Part shown: positions 35,618-43,675 of the stretch, one piece after another
Position numbering within the stretch: position 1 is the first letter of the stretch
Layout of the letters: each line of letters opens with the position of its first letter
Assembly: GCA_021205365.1 (NCBI GenBank)
Contig: JAJPXP010000032.1
Span: 1 to 64,000 of the forward strand
Direction: 5' to 3'
Source: Clostridia bacterium
GTDB lineage: Bacteria; Bacillota; Clostridia; Oscillospirales; Butyricicoccaceae
Length of the DNA stretch: 64,000 nucleotides
Program-made: the position numbers and the translations under genes
The notes under the pieces: model-generated
Told to the model about the DNA's origin: nothing
Database searches by the model: none
The model's input: only the letters and a program-made list of their open reading frames with translations

Positions 35618-35645
35618 ACAAAAGAACACCCATCAAGTCGATGGG
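35618..35645. repeat. attL core, 28-bp direct repeat
   Basis: Identical over 28 bases to 48138-48165. It contains AACACCCATCAAGTCGATGG. Here the right arm of the terminator palindrome is lost after GATGGG, whereas the right-hand copy keeps the whole hairpin, so the junction lies in this core. Confidence 0.85.
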
Positions 35646-35745
35646 ATTTTGTTATATTGCTGCCTATAATAAGTTATAGAACAACGGTGTTTTCCCTTCT
35701 ATCCCATGATTTTATCCCCGCTATTTGTCGTCGCAGTTCTTTCAC

Positions 35746-35775
35746 TTCACCCTAATTTCACCCCAAATTCACCCC
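35746..35775. repeat. Left arm-type integrase sites
   Basis: Three direct copies of TTCACCCyAAA-like words at exact 11-bp steps (35746, 35757, 35768), about 100 bp inside attL. The same words recur near attR. Confidence 0.6.
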
Positions 35776-35821
35776 TGCCAGAATTACAAATAATTATCAC
35801 TGAAATAACACACCGTGTGGC

Positions 35822-35953
35822 TTTCAACGATAAAATGAGCATGTTTTTAACATCGTAGATCGCCCGTGCAAGAGACAGGATGTAGCGAGTAATCGCCGGA
35901 TCTGTTTTCTTATGGTCCAACTTCACATGATTGGTTGTCCAGTAAAACTCCCG
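35822..35953 (-). pseudogene. Gene fragment without start codon
   Basis: A frame open on the minus strand reads as plausible protein (WTTNHVKLDHKKTDPAITRY, then ILSLARAIYDVKN) but is preceded directly by a TAG and has no start. It looks like a decayed element gene. Family not recognised. Confidence 0.35.
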
Positions 35954-35984
35954 CTAAATATATAATCTTCTCTAAGTATTTGAT

Positions 35985-36941
35985 TTAATATCCTTCATAT
36001 ATATCGAACGTTCCTTTAAATCCGTACCTGCGCAGTTTGATTTTTTTGATTCGCAACGCCTCGGAATTTTCAGCCTCAAATGCAGTAAAATACCATGTAG
36101 TATCTGAAGATATGCGACTGATTATTTTCTTAATGTAAACACTATCTACTTTTCCATAACTAAATCCATAAGAATAGACCTTATCAACATTACAATCGAG
36201 TTTTTTGAAAAAGTCACTGTATTTCTTTAACGGTGAAGCCGTATCTTTCTTAAACGACATCACCATATCATCTAAAAAAGAGGATCTAATGCCCGGGCCC
36301 GTTGAGAGATCATTGTTAAACTGATTGTACGTTACATCGTCTTTTTCGTGTCCAAAAATAAGCTTTTGCCCAACACGATTATGAATATGAATAACTTTTT
36401 TGATTCCGTATAGTTTCTGTAATGTTTTGGTGTAATTAAACGTAAGGAACTGTGTATCAGGTTGATAGAAAAGAGCCTTTAATGTGTCTTTACCTTTGAA
36501 TTCCCCATCGTCTATTTGTGCTTGAATACTTTTTATCCATAACCTAAAAAAATCTTGCCATATTTTAGCACAATTTATAAAACCGCTTGTAAGCACATCC
36601 ATATAAAGCAGATAGTGCATCATCAATTCTTGATCTTCTTTATCTGTTTCATTTTCTTTGTGATTCGCCATAGGTAGCTTGCTGTTAAAATTTATATACG
36701 CTAATGCTTCTTCAAAATTACACCAGTTTTTCCCGGCAATCTTATCCATTGTGTTCAATAAGATTTCGGCTGCAAATTCATTCTGATCAATATTTTCAAA
36801 GTCTTCTAAATATACAACTTCATCACGAAACTCAAGTGCTTCCGGATACAAGTCAATCACAAATGATCTGAAATCGCTATATTTTGTAAAAATTCCATGT
36901 GCGATATCGAAACCATTTCCTATTATAAATAAAGAACCCAT
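35985..36941 (-). CDS. AbiH-family abortive infection protein
   Basis: A 318-residue protein matching the bacteriophage abortive-infection AbiH family. It starts with the nucleotide-binding-like FIIGNGFDIAHGIFTKYSDF and has the conserved TQFLTFNYTKTLQKLYG near 165, VIHIHNRVG near 186 and IFGHEKDD near 197. Family members block phage growth at a late step by an unknown mechanism. It is AT-rich, alone on its transcript and sits at the left end of the element, the usual cargo position. I found no strong ribosome site (weak AAGGGGG about five bases before the ATG). Confidence 0.82.
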   Translation of the reverse strand: MGSLFIIGNGFDIAHGIFTKYSDFRSFVIDLYPEALEFRDEVVYLEDFENIDQNEFAAEILLNTMDKIAGKNWCNFEEALAYINFNSKLPMANHKENETDKEDQELMMHYLLYMDVLTSGFINCAKIWQDFFRLWIKSIQAQIDDGEFKGKDTLKALFYQPDTQFLTFNYTKTLQKLYGIKKVIHIHNRVGQKLIFGHEKDDVTYNQFNNDLSTGPGIRSSFLDDMVMSFKKDTASPLKKYSDFFKKLDCNVDKVYSYGFSYGKVDSVYIKKIISRISSDTTWYFTAFEAENSEALRIKKIKLRRYGFKGTFDIYEGY

Positions 36942-37726
36942 TATTTCCCCCTTAAAAAGTCTACATTATTCAAGCGTAAAGGCTCCAACCTCGTTGTCAT
37001 CAATAACAAAATGCAAAAAAACACGGCCTTGCTCATAGCAACAAAGTATGCAGTAAACGGTAAAATAGAGTCCACGCAGTCTAACCGTACAACTGCATCA
37101 TCAGCGCAAAGTCCTGTAATTAATTGTAGTACACAAACAACAGAAATACAAGATCATGCCTTTGCAGGTAGAGGTACAGTGTGTCGAGATGGGACCCGAA
37201 CTCCTAGCCTGATGGATCCATCCCTGCGGCCAATTGCGCTAATCTCAGATATTCAGTAGAGTTCTGAGGGGATCCCAATTCCACAGCAAGCATGTCTGGA
37301 ATGCTGGAATGTGGTACCAATCCTTGTCCTCTGGCAGCACAGGTGATCTTTTACTAATTTGTACATGAAATTATTACACTCTGTTAAAATAGGTGCGCTT
37401 AGAATAGTTTCAGGCAACAAGAAAAAGCAGATGCAGAATGTGCCTGCTTTTGTTATTTTGCTCTCAGATGCCCTGTATTGCGTTTTACCTGCTCAACATG
37501 AAATTACACCATGAGCAGAAGAAACGCGCAGGAAGGGGCGCTGACGCTTGAAAGAACGCATGTTCTGGTTGGATGTATAGCAGGCGGGAGTATTTACCGA
37601 TTTTACAGGCCCTAAAAAGGGGTTGTCGTCCGGATTTCGGACAAAAAGAAAAGAGCAGGCCGCTGCGGGTCTGCTCTGTGTGGTTTTGCGCCGACAATTT
37701 TCGTTGTCAATTGCCGAAATGTAATA
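36942..37726. other. Non-coding stretch in the element
   Basis: No credible ORF in about 780 bases; the 82-aa plus-strand ORF at 37011 has no ribosome site and low complexity. It contains a T-terminated hairpin AAAAGCAG/CTGCTTTT (37423-37451) and a stretch at 37170-37240 that on the minus strand resembles a degenerate tRNA. Confidence 0.5.
37641..37677 (-). terminator. Terminator of the XRE/DUF2971 pair
   Basis: AGAGCAG and CTGCTCT; on the minus strand the stem is followed by CTTTTCTTTTTG. Confidence 0.65.
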
Positions 37727-38488
37727 TTAAAAAGTGATCTTTTCTGCAAAAATCTCATATGTGCATGGCTTGATACGCATGTGGTAAAGATCAATAGTTT
37801 TTTTCTTGCATATTTCGACCATCTTTTGACAGTCCTCATCACTGGTCTTGACTCCTAAATAAATTGCTCGTATTCTGGGAGCCTTTTGCAAACCGAACTT
37901 GCGTGAAGAAAAAAGTACTCGCCACTCATTTTCATAAGACCAATCAGCCGATTTTGTTATTATAACCGGAAGATAACAATTCCGATTATCGGAGTTTTCC
38001 ACTGTATAAACTGAATTACGATAACAAACAGGATAAACGAAATCGTAAAATTCAGACTCAGAAAAATCATATTCAATACAGAACCCTTTGTGACCGTCTG
38101 CATAATGGCTCCACATCAGTTTTGATTTATTATCCTCCATAAAACAACAAAGAGTAAATCGTTGTAACGTTTGTTGGCGAAAATTCTCATTCTTGCGGTT
38201 ACATATCTCGGCTATCTCGTCTGCAAAGCCCGGGATATTTACAATTTTCACTGCAGAGTCAACTATATTAGATTTTAACTTAAAAGAAAATTCAAAAGGA
38301 TCATTGAAGTCTTTTGGATAGCTCATCCACATTTTTTCATTTTCAATCGCTTTTAAGTTATTCTCATTAAAACTTCTATATCTGTACAATGAGTAACCAA
38401 GATCAGCAAGCGACTGATTCTTAATTCGCTTTGCTTTGTTAATATCCAATCCCCAAATCGCTCGGCTGTATTCATCTCTCCAGATCAT
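37727..38488 (-). CDS. DUF2971 protein
   Basis: A 253-residue soluble protein of the DUF2971 type. Recognisable pieces are SLYRYRSFNENNLKAIEN near residue 33, MWMSYPKDFNDPFEF near 54, MWSHYADGHKGFCIEY near 123 and WSYENEWRV near 188. The function is unknown; members are often found in phage and island cargo. GGAGGAATAAA before the ATG at 38488 sets the start. It overlaps the stop of a small XRE regulator upstream, so the two form one regulated unit. Confidence 0.82.
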   Translation of the reverse strand: MIWRDEYSRAIWGLDINKAKRIKNQSLADLGYSLYRYRSFNENNLKAIENEKMWMSYPKDFNDPFEFSFKLKSNIVDSAVKIVNIPGFADEIAEICNRKNENFRQQTLQRFTLCCFMEDNKSKLMWSHYADGHKGFCIEYDFSESEFYDFVYPVCYRNSVYTVENSDNRNCYLPVIITKSADWSYENEWRVLFSSRKFGLQKAPRIRAIYLGVKTSDEDCQKMVEICKKKTIDLYHMRIKPCTYEIFAEKITF

Positions 38489-38489
38489 T

Positions 38490-38705
38490 TTATTCCTCCG
38501 GTTCTTCAACGTATTCCATGATATCCCCCGGCTGACAGTCAAGAGCTTTACACAGCCTTGCAATAGAACGATGATCGAGACCACCAGTCCCGTTTTTGAT
38601 TGCTGTCAGTGTGGCTTGTCCCAATATTTTTTCTTTCCTAATGCGATATGATGTGTATCCCTTTTCTTCCAGCAGTTTCAACAACTTATCATATTTAATC
38701 GGCAT
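38490..38705 (-). CDS. Small XRE-family regulator
   Basis: A 71-residue protein consisting of one Cro/C1-type helix-turn-helix (YRIRKEKILGQATLTAIKNG, then SIARLCKALDCQPGDIMEY). It is the short form typical of self-regulated cargo or toxin-antitoxin-like operons. It is cotranscribed with DUF2971. Inverted repeats in the upstream region are likely its operators. Confidence 0.88.
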   Translation of the reverse strand: MPIKYDKLLKLLEEKGYTSYRIRKEKILGQATLTAIKNGTGGLDHRSIARLCKALDCQPGDIMEYVEEPEE

Positions 38706-38762
38706 ATATTACATCTTCCTTTCCCGGTAGGGAGCTCAAATGATGAACATCCTTTTCCACCA

Positions 38763-38822
38763 TACACATTATAGCGCAATGTGTACACTAACTCAAGTGA
38801 CAAAACAGATAAAATATGTCAC
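38763..38822. promoter_or_regulatory. Two inverted repeats upstream of the XRE gene
   Basis: TACACATT/AATGTGTA with a seven-base centre (38763-38785) and AGTGACA/TGTCACT (38796-38822). They lie between divergent genes and are candidate operators. Confidence 0.5.
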
Positions 38823-38844
38823 TAAAAATTGTGCATATCGCTGG

Positions 38845-38873
38845 TAGACATACACTAAAGATAGTGATATACT
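38845..38873 (+). promoter_or_regulatory. Promoter of the small-protein cassette
   Basis: TAGACA, 17 bases, TATACT, followed by an untranslated leader of about 115 bases before the ATG at 38996. Confidence 0.55.
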
Positions 38874-38995
38874 ATAATCACAGCAAGGGAAAAGGACAAA
38901 GGCCGGATGGACACAGCTTCTTCGGTGTGGATATCCAAGACGGAAACAAGCTCCGGTGCTCTTCCAGCTGAATAAACCATAGGAGGGTACATATT

Positions 38996-39271
38996 ATGAG
39001 CATTATTGAATTGGACAGCAAGGTAGCTGAACTGAGAGAACTGCAAAGCATGATTGCAGAGCTTCAGGCAGAAGCAGAAGCAATCAAGGACACTATCAAG
39101 GGGGTCATGGTTAAACGTGGAGAGGAAACCATCTGCGGCAACGGCTGGAAAGCAAGCTGGAAGAATGTCAACAGCAGCCGTTTTGACAGCAAGCGTTTCA
39201 AGGCCGAATGCCCTGACCTGTATGCTGAGTACACCAAGCAGACAACGACCTGCCGGTTTGTACTGGCATGA
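38996..39271 (+). CDS. Phage-type small protein, YqaJ-associated type
   Basis: A 91-residue protein with an N-terminal coiled coil (about 5-40) and a C-terminal SSRFDSKRFKAECPDLYAEY..TCRF segment that recalls small proteins found beside YqaJ-type recombinases in phages and conjugative elements. This resemblance is from memory of the motif. AGGAGGG lies nine bases before the ATG. It opens a plus-strand cassette of four small genes. Confidence 0.65.
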   Translation: MSIIELDSKVAELRELQSMIAELQAEAEAIKDTIKGVMVKRGEETICGNGWKASWKNVNSSRFDSKRFKAECPDLYAEYTKQTTTCRFVLA

Positions 39272-39392
39272 CAAAAGCCCATTCTCTGAGCCGTAGGAAA
39301 GCAAATAGAGAATGAGCCTGTAAACCTACCCACAAAGGGAGATTGTACTTTCATTTTAGCATTACCTCCCGCCGGAATCAAGGAGACTTTTC

Positions 39393-39668
39393 ATGAACAC
39401 TTACAAAACCATCCGCCTGCGTCAGTATATTGTACAGGCGGTTGACCGCCGAACCGGTGAGCGCATTACAGACACTGTAGCTTATGAGCGCGGCGCGTCC
39501 CTGCTGCTGGGGACCTATGATACCGATCTGACAGACGCGATCAACCGTCAGTATTCTCGCAAGGGCTTTCAGGTCACGAACATCACCAAGGGCAAGTGCT
39601 GTACCTGTCGTGTGGAGCTGGGCGGTTTGTTTCATGCCGCGATGGAGGAAGAACAGCATGAAGGATAA
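39393..39668 (+). CDS. Hypothetical element protein
   Basis: A 91-residue protein, not recognised. AAGGAGACTTTTC precedes the ATG. It has a CCTC motif and an acidic tail; no membrane segment. Its stop overlaps the next small gene by 11 bases, showing translational coupling. Confidence 0.6.
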   Translation: MNTYKTIRLRQYIVQAVDRRTGERITDTVAYERGASLLLGTYDTDLTDAINRQYSRKGFQVTNITKGKCCTCRVELGGLFHAAMEEEQHEG

Positions 39669-39795
39669 AGCATATTACATGCACGGACTGTTCGATCTTA
39701 TTGGAGCGGCAAATCTCCGACATATCAAAGTCATTTGCGCGTTTGCCAGCGCATTCATGCGTGAGCAGATCGGCGCTGAGGAATCGGAGGGCTAA
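39658..39795 (+). CDS. Small element protein (45 aa)
   Basis: Too short for the ORF track's own start. GGAGGAAGAACAGC before an ATG at 39658 supports it. The segment LFDLIGAANLRHIKVICAFA resembles the short helical proteins that occur in phage and conjugative cassettes. It overlaps the preceding gene and precedes the next by three bases. Confidence 0.6.
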   Translation: MKDKAYYMHGLFDLIGAANLRHIKVICAFASAFMREQIGAEESEG

Positions 39796-39798
39796 ACC

Positions 39799-40206
39799 GT
39801 GCATTACTACCAGACCAAAGCTGAATGTTTCGCCAGCCCATATGAGCGGGAGGACGAGAACCCTGAACTTGTAAAATATGTGGATCAGCTGCCGGAGGGC
39901 GCAGTCTTCCAGATATTCGGACGTACATACCGCCGACAGAGCGATTTCAAACAGGGAGATACCGTTCTGTATATCTTGGATTCAATACGTACATATCTTG
40001 GGGAGAGCGGTTCACTGTTGATAGAAGGGCAAATAGTGTCACGGCGTTTTCGCGGCCTGCGCTTCGCCCGTGTAAGATCAGCAGACGGTTTCATAGAATC
40101 GGAATTCTACGCGGCGGGCGGCATCAGCTGCCTTATGATGCAGAACTTGCCGCGTTCGGATAAATATATTAAACGCACACCAGTTGGTGTGATGCTGGAT
40201 TCGTGA
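39799..40206 (+). CDS. Hypothetical element protein
   Basis: A 135-residue soluble protein starting at GTG, eight bases after GGAGG. Not recognised. The middle (RTYRRQSDFKQGDTVLYILD) looks like a beta-rich barrel. It ends the small-protein cassette. Confidence 0.6.
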   Translation: MHYYQTKAECFASPYEREDENPELVKYVDQLPEGAVFQIFGRTYRRQSDFKQGDTVLYILDSIRTYLGESGSLLIEGQIVSRRFRGLRFARVRSADGFIESEFYAAGGISCLMMQNLPRSDKYIKRTPVGVMLDS

Positions 40207-40258
40207 TTGAATAAAAATCCCTTGGCCATAAATCGACATTATATCGAACTGAACGCAA

Positions 40259-40293
40259 AACAGCCCGACGACCACATAGGCCTCCGGGCTGTT
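40259..40293. terminator. Hairpin between convergent genes
   Basis: AACAGCCCG and CGGGCTGTT. It could end the plus-strand cassette; the T-run is weak on both sides. Confidence 0.5.
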
Positions 40294-40314
40294 GTTCATC
40301 TACTGCTATGTTAT

Positions 40315-41091
40315 TTAAAAATACAACTTTTTTTCTGCTTTCTCCCAAATCTGCATGTTAATTTTTCCAAATGTCTCTTTCTTATGTAAAAGCAATTGGC
40401 AGTATTCCATTTTATAAACTTTGGCTAATTTTGCTTGGATTTCATTTTCTCTTTCCATGAGATCACGGCATACGCTGATTGCGCAAACACTTGTTAAGGC
40501 ATTATCCGCATTTTCGTTCTTCACAGCTTGAACACAAAGTGAATCTGCCATGGTCTCTTGCATAAGCTCAAAATAATTTGCTTTTATTTCACAAAATTTT
40601 TTCACCGCATCTTCGATTTCGTCAATAAATGCCCCAATTTCTTCATACTCTTCGGCCTGCACAGATAATTTTACCTTGTCTACAGAACTTCTTGCCGTTG
40701 CCTCGTACATTTGAAGTCTTATAATGAATATTTCAGGTTTAGAATTTTCTGCCGCATCAGCCATTATCTGTTGCATTTTTAAGGGATGCATATCTTCAAG
40801 CGCTCGGTTGATTATTTTTTCGATGTTGTTCCATTTCTCTTGCCGTTGGTGTAAATCCGCTTCATAAATTATTTGTTTTCTACTGAAAATTATTGTAACT
40901 GCCAACGTAAAAATTGCAACTGCTGCTCCGAGTAAAGTCCCGTAATAACTTAAAACATCTGCGGCCCCCCACAAAGTAATATAACCGATGTTTGCTTTAT
41001 AGCACTCGTTAATTAGAATTGGCACTCCAAAAATCAAGAAAACAAAAATTAAAACCAACAAAACACCTTTTGAATACTTCAGCCTATTCAT
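40315..41091 (-). CDS. Two-TM membrane protein, candidate cargo
   Basis: A 258-residue protein with two membrane helices near the N terminus (about 9-28 and 48-69, the second in LSYYGTLLGAAVAIFTLAVT) and a long helical cytosolic domain. Its low GC and isolated position in the left half of the element mark it as cargo. Two-helix proteins of this plan occur as membrane effectors in several phage-defence systems, but no catalytic domain is visible, so function is only a suggestion. Confidence 0.6.
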   Translation of the reverse strand: MNRLKYSKGVLLVLIFVFLIFGVPILINECYKANIGYITLWGAADVLSYYGTLLGAAVAIFTLAVTIIFSRKQIIYEADLHQRQEKWNNIEKIINRALEDMHPLKMQQIMADAAENSKPEIFIIRLQMYEATARSSVDKVKLSVQAEEYEEIGAFIDEIEDAVKKFCEIKANYFELMQETMADSLCVQAVKNENADNALTSVCAISVCRDLMERENEIQAKLAKVYKMEYCQLLLHKKETFGKINMQIWEKAEKKLYF

Positions 41092-41243
41092 ACTTACCGT
41101 CCTCTATCTCATCTGAAATCAAGTTTATAGTTCTCTGATGCTTGCGTTAAACACCGTACATATTTTTCAATAACTGTTTTGTCCACTTGTTTATAAATTA
41201 TAACCTATGCAAGAGCCAAAAGGAAGAGAAAGCAACTATCTTT

Positions 41244-41411
41244 CTACATAATACAGCAAGCGGCATGAATTGCATGCTTATTCGTCTTTGTGCACTCCGT
41301 GGCCTCATTATTACTGTGTTGGCGTTGTCTATACAGATCTCGATTGACTACACGCACATATAGCGGACCGATGAACATCAGCGCAATTTCCTTGATTCTT
41401 TGCATCAACAT
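41244..41411 (-). CDS. Doubtful small ORF (55 aa)
   Basis: An ATG at 41411 follows GGAAAGG at nine bases. The product is basic with a Cys pair at the end. Nothing else supports it. Confidence 0.2.
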   Translation of the reverse strand: MLMQRIKEIALMFIGPLYVRVVNRDLYRQRQHSNNEATECTKTNKHAIHAACCIM

Positions 41412-41492
41412 TGTGACGCGCCTTTCCAAAACCTTACCTACCTAAAATCTCACTATGTCGTTTTCAAGAGCAGAGTTCGCGGACAAAATCGA

Positions 41493-41522
41493 ACTGAGCA
41501 CTGAGCACTGAGCACTGAGCAC
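41493..41522. repeat. 7-bp tandem repeat
   Basis: Four perfect copies of ACTGAGC. Confidence 0.9.
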
Positions 41523-41635
41523 AAGATTCTCTGTTTCTTGTACCATGTCTGCGCTCACTTTGTGCTCATGCTCTTTACGGAGGCAAGGGCAACTTCTTTC
41601 GCCTGCTGGCTTGCTTTTGCTTCAGTTTTGCTCTC

Positions 41636-41765
41636 TTTTTAGGGACTCCGAAATCTCCGGATACTTCTTTTTTAGGGCCTCTAAAATCTCTAAACACTCG
41701 CCTTTTTAAGGGCTGAAAAATCTGAAAATACCGGTCTGTTTTAGGGTGTTAGAAATGTTACCACC
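41636..41765. repeat. Iteron-like array with doubled words
   Basis: Four degenerate units start with AGGG at 41641, 41674, 41709 and 41743 (steps 33-35). Each has a short word repeated on both sides of an AT-rich core: CTCCG-AAAT-CTCCG, CTCTA-AAAT-CTCTA, CTGA-AAAAT-CTGA, GTTA-GAAAT-GTTA. Placed in the non-coding gap downstream of the replication genes, it is a candidate origin. Confidence 0.6.
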
Positions 41766-41787
41766 ATCCCGCTGCACACGGCAATTT

Positions 41788-41884
41788 CTCTCTGTTCGCT
41801 CTCGGTTCAAGTCCCGATTTCTCGGCGTTCGCTCGGAGTTCAACCTCTAGTTTTCTCTAGCTTCGCTCGGGCTTCGTTCGAGCC
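41788..41884. repeat. Second repeat array with the same period
   Basis: Three units TTTCTC-N3/4-TTCGCTC at 33-34 base steps (TTCGCT at 41795, 41828, 41862). Doubled words recur here too: CTCGG-CGTTCG-CTCGG, CTCTAG-TTTT-CTCTAG and GCTTCG-CTCGG-GCTTCG. Confidence 0.6.
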
Positions 41885-41993
41885 TGATTGCTTTCCGCGA
41901 GATATTTGTGCAGTACGCCGTGTGAAGGTCAGTGTTGCACCGGGGAGGGTGGTACGCCCCTATGTCTTTAGTCCGAGATGCAATGCCCTCTGC

Positions 41994-42542
41994 TTACCAA
42001 GTATAAAGGCTATCCCTCAAATCCTTTAGAGTAATGTATTCGTTCAGCAATAGCGGGTGTCGGCCGGCCAACACATTGCGTATGGTTCTGGTGTCATATC
42101 TGGAGCGAAACATAATGCACTGAAACCGCATGTTTTCCAATGCCTGCAAGATTCTCAATTTGTCACGAAATCCCTGACGGCAAATTCTTTCATCCAAAAG
42201 AAAGTTCATGTAATCAAACGGATAATTAAACGCTATGCCATGTTTTGTGGCAAAGCGTTTCATCCGGTATTGAATCTCTGTGTATCCGCCCTTGGTACTG
42301 TTCTGGATCCCTCTGTATAGGTGGACATTCCCACACGTCCGGCAAAGCAGCCTATGACCGCAGAGGTACAGCCGTTGAAACCTTCGGCCGCACACAGGGC
42401 ATACAAGAAAGTACCGTGTGCCAAAACCAGTTTGTTGTGGTGAAAGCGTCAGCGCATGTGCCGTATCCGTCTTGTACGCCACCTGTTCGCAGCACTCCGG
42501 CAGATACTTTTTGACATCAGATGCATTAATAGGTAGAATCAT
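41994..42542 (-). CDS. Zinc-ribbon element protein
   Basis: A 182-residue protein with a central zinc ribbon (CPVCGRRFQRLYLCGHRLLCRTCG, two CxxC pairs, near residues 48-71) followed by a basic helical region. It is the last gene of the leftward early operon and resembles nucleic-acid-binding accessory proteins of phages and plasmids. GAGGAG lies seven bases before the ATG. Function not known. Confidence 0.65.
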   Translation of the reverse strand: MILPINASDVKKYLPECCEQVAYKTDTAHALTLSPQQTGFGTRYFLVCPVCGRRFQRLYLCGHRLLCRTCGNVHLYRGIQNSTKGGYTEIQYRMKRFATKHGIAFNYPFDYMNFLLDERICRQGFRDKLRILQALENMRFQCIMFRSRYDTRTIRNVLAGRHPLLLNEYITLKDLRDSLYTW

Positions 42543-42571
42543 ATCTTTTCTCCTCGCTGAATTATAAAACC

Positions 42572-43405
42572 CTAAATACTAAGCTGTGCAGCCTCCCACA
42601 AGACCAGCTCCCGCCGGTACTCGGCCACATCCGGCTGTATGCTGTTGTCAGAACACCATGCCAGATACAGGGATATACCGTCATCTATGCGGCGCTCAAT
42701 CTCTTCATGGCCATCATTCCAGAGTATCCGGTTTTCTGCGTCCCACAGCTGCCTACGCCTGTCAATCTCGCTGCCCTCACGGATGTAGTACAGCTCAAAG
42801 GCTTGTATCGCTGGATCCCGTTTCAGCTTGCGGAATATCTTGTGCTGAAGCTGGTTACTCCTGGAGCTGCTGATGCCCTCGGCGCGTCCCCATGCTGTTA
42901 CGGTTTTGCCCTGCACATACACAGCGTTGATAAGTTCCTGCTCCCGATCAGTCAGGCGGGCGACTGCCCCACGTACGACGCGCTGAAGGTCTGTGATTTC
43001 TGCGCCGCCGGTCACGTCTATGCTTTCGTCTGCGATCATGTCAGCAATCGTAATATCCTCACCGCCCTGTACAGGTGTATCAACGGACACCGTAGGGATA
43101 ACGCGCATGACACCGTCACGGATATTAAGGGCCCGCATACAGGCTGATTTGATATGAAATCCCAGGTATGTACTAAACATGCCTTTGCCGGTCTGGTAGC
43201 CCATCACAGCATTGTGGAAGCCAATCCAGCACTCTTGCATCAGGTCATCTTCATCAATGCCAGCACGTCCACATAGGGATATGCACCGCTGAGAGAGCTT
43301 GTAGATTAGGCGGGACACATTCGCATACAGGACATTTTCAGCGTCCATGTCGCCCTCCTGTGCACGTACTGCAAGTTCCTCATTTGCCATTACTTCATAG
43401 TCCAT
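42572..43405 (-). CDS. Element-encoded sigma-70 family factor
   Basis: A 277-residue sigma-like protein. Region 2 is seen in ANVSRLIYKLSQRC and IDEDDLMQECWIGFHNAVMG (about 25-72), a short region 3-like segment follows, and region 4 in LTDREQELINAVYVQGKTV, then the HTH, lies near 150-190. A charged C-terminal extension of about 80 residues is unusual. It lies in the replication operon and may redirect host polymerase to element genes. AAGGATGG six bases before the ATG supports the start. Confidence 0.82.
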   Translation of the reverse strand: MDYEVMANEELAVRAQEGDMDAENVLYANVSRLIYKLSQRCISLCGRAGIDEDDLMQECWIGFHNAVMGYQTGKGMFSTYLGFHIKSACMRALNIRDGVMRVIPTVSVDTPVQGGEDITIADMIADESIDVTGGAEITDLQRVVRGAVARLTDREQELINAVYVQGKTVTAWGRAEGISSSRSNQLQHKIFRKLKRDPAIQAFELYYIREGSEIDRRRQLWDAENRILWNDGHEEIERRIDDGISLYLAWCSDNSIQPDVAEYRRELVLWEAAQLSI

Positions 43406-43465
43406 TGCAAGCCATCCTTTCCGGTGATATAATCAAATAACACAAGATCATCCGGAAAAGACGGA

Positions 43466-43527
43466 AGCCGCCCGGCGGGAGCATGTGCCCCTGTCGGACG
43501 GTTTTTCTTTGCATCCGGCGGGCGGCT
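43466..43527. promoter_or_regulatory. Inverted repeat upstream of the sigma gene
   Basis: AGCCGCCCG and CGGGCGGCT are exact complements 44 bases apart. A second stem (CTCTTTCCC/GGGAAAGGG, 43575-43609) ends in TTTTTT on the plus strand. The 266-base gap between the sigma and loader genes therefore carries structure that could attenuate or promote sigma expression. Confidence 0.4.
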
Positions 43528-43675
43528 CTGGTACAATAAAACCAGATAACCGCCCTGTGTGGTTGTGTTTATAGGCTCTTTCCCTGCTTGGTAGGCTGAC
43601 GGGAAAGGGTCTTTTTTATTGTCCGGCGTCGCCAACCGTCGGACATGAAATATATACAAGTTTTCTGCCCCTTAT

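Noticed and set aside
37170-37245. tRNA-like sequence on the minus strand (GATTAGCGCAATTGG...GTTCGGGTCC)
   Set aside because: It has D-loop- and T-loop-like words and a GAGAT/ATCTC pair, but the T-stem and anticodon stem do not pair properly and there is no CCA. At most a decayed tRNA; a tRNAscan/Infernal run would settle it.
37011-37259. 82-aa plus-strand ORF in the element
   Set aside because: No ribosome site, Ser/Thr/Gln-rich low-complexity product and no neighbours in the same direction.
41244-41429. 61-aa ORF as a real element gene
   Set aside because: Only a marginal ribosome site supports it; listed at low confidence in the features rather than as a finding.
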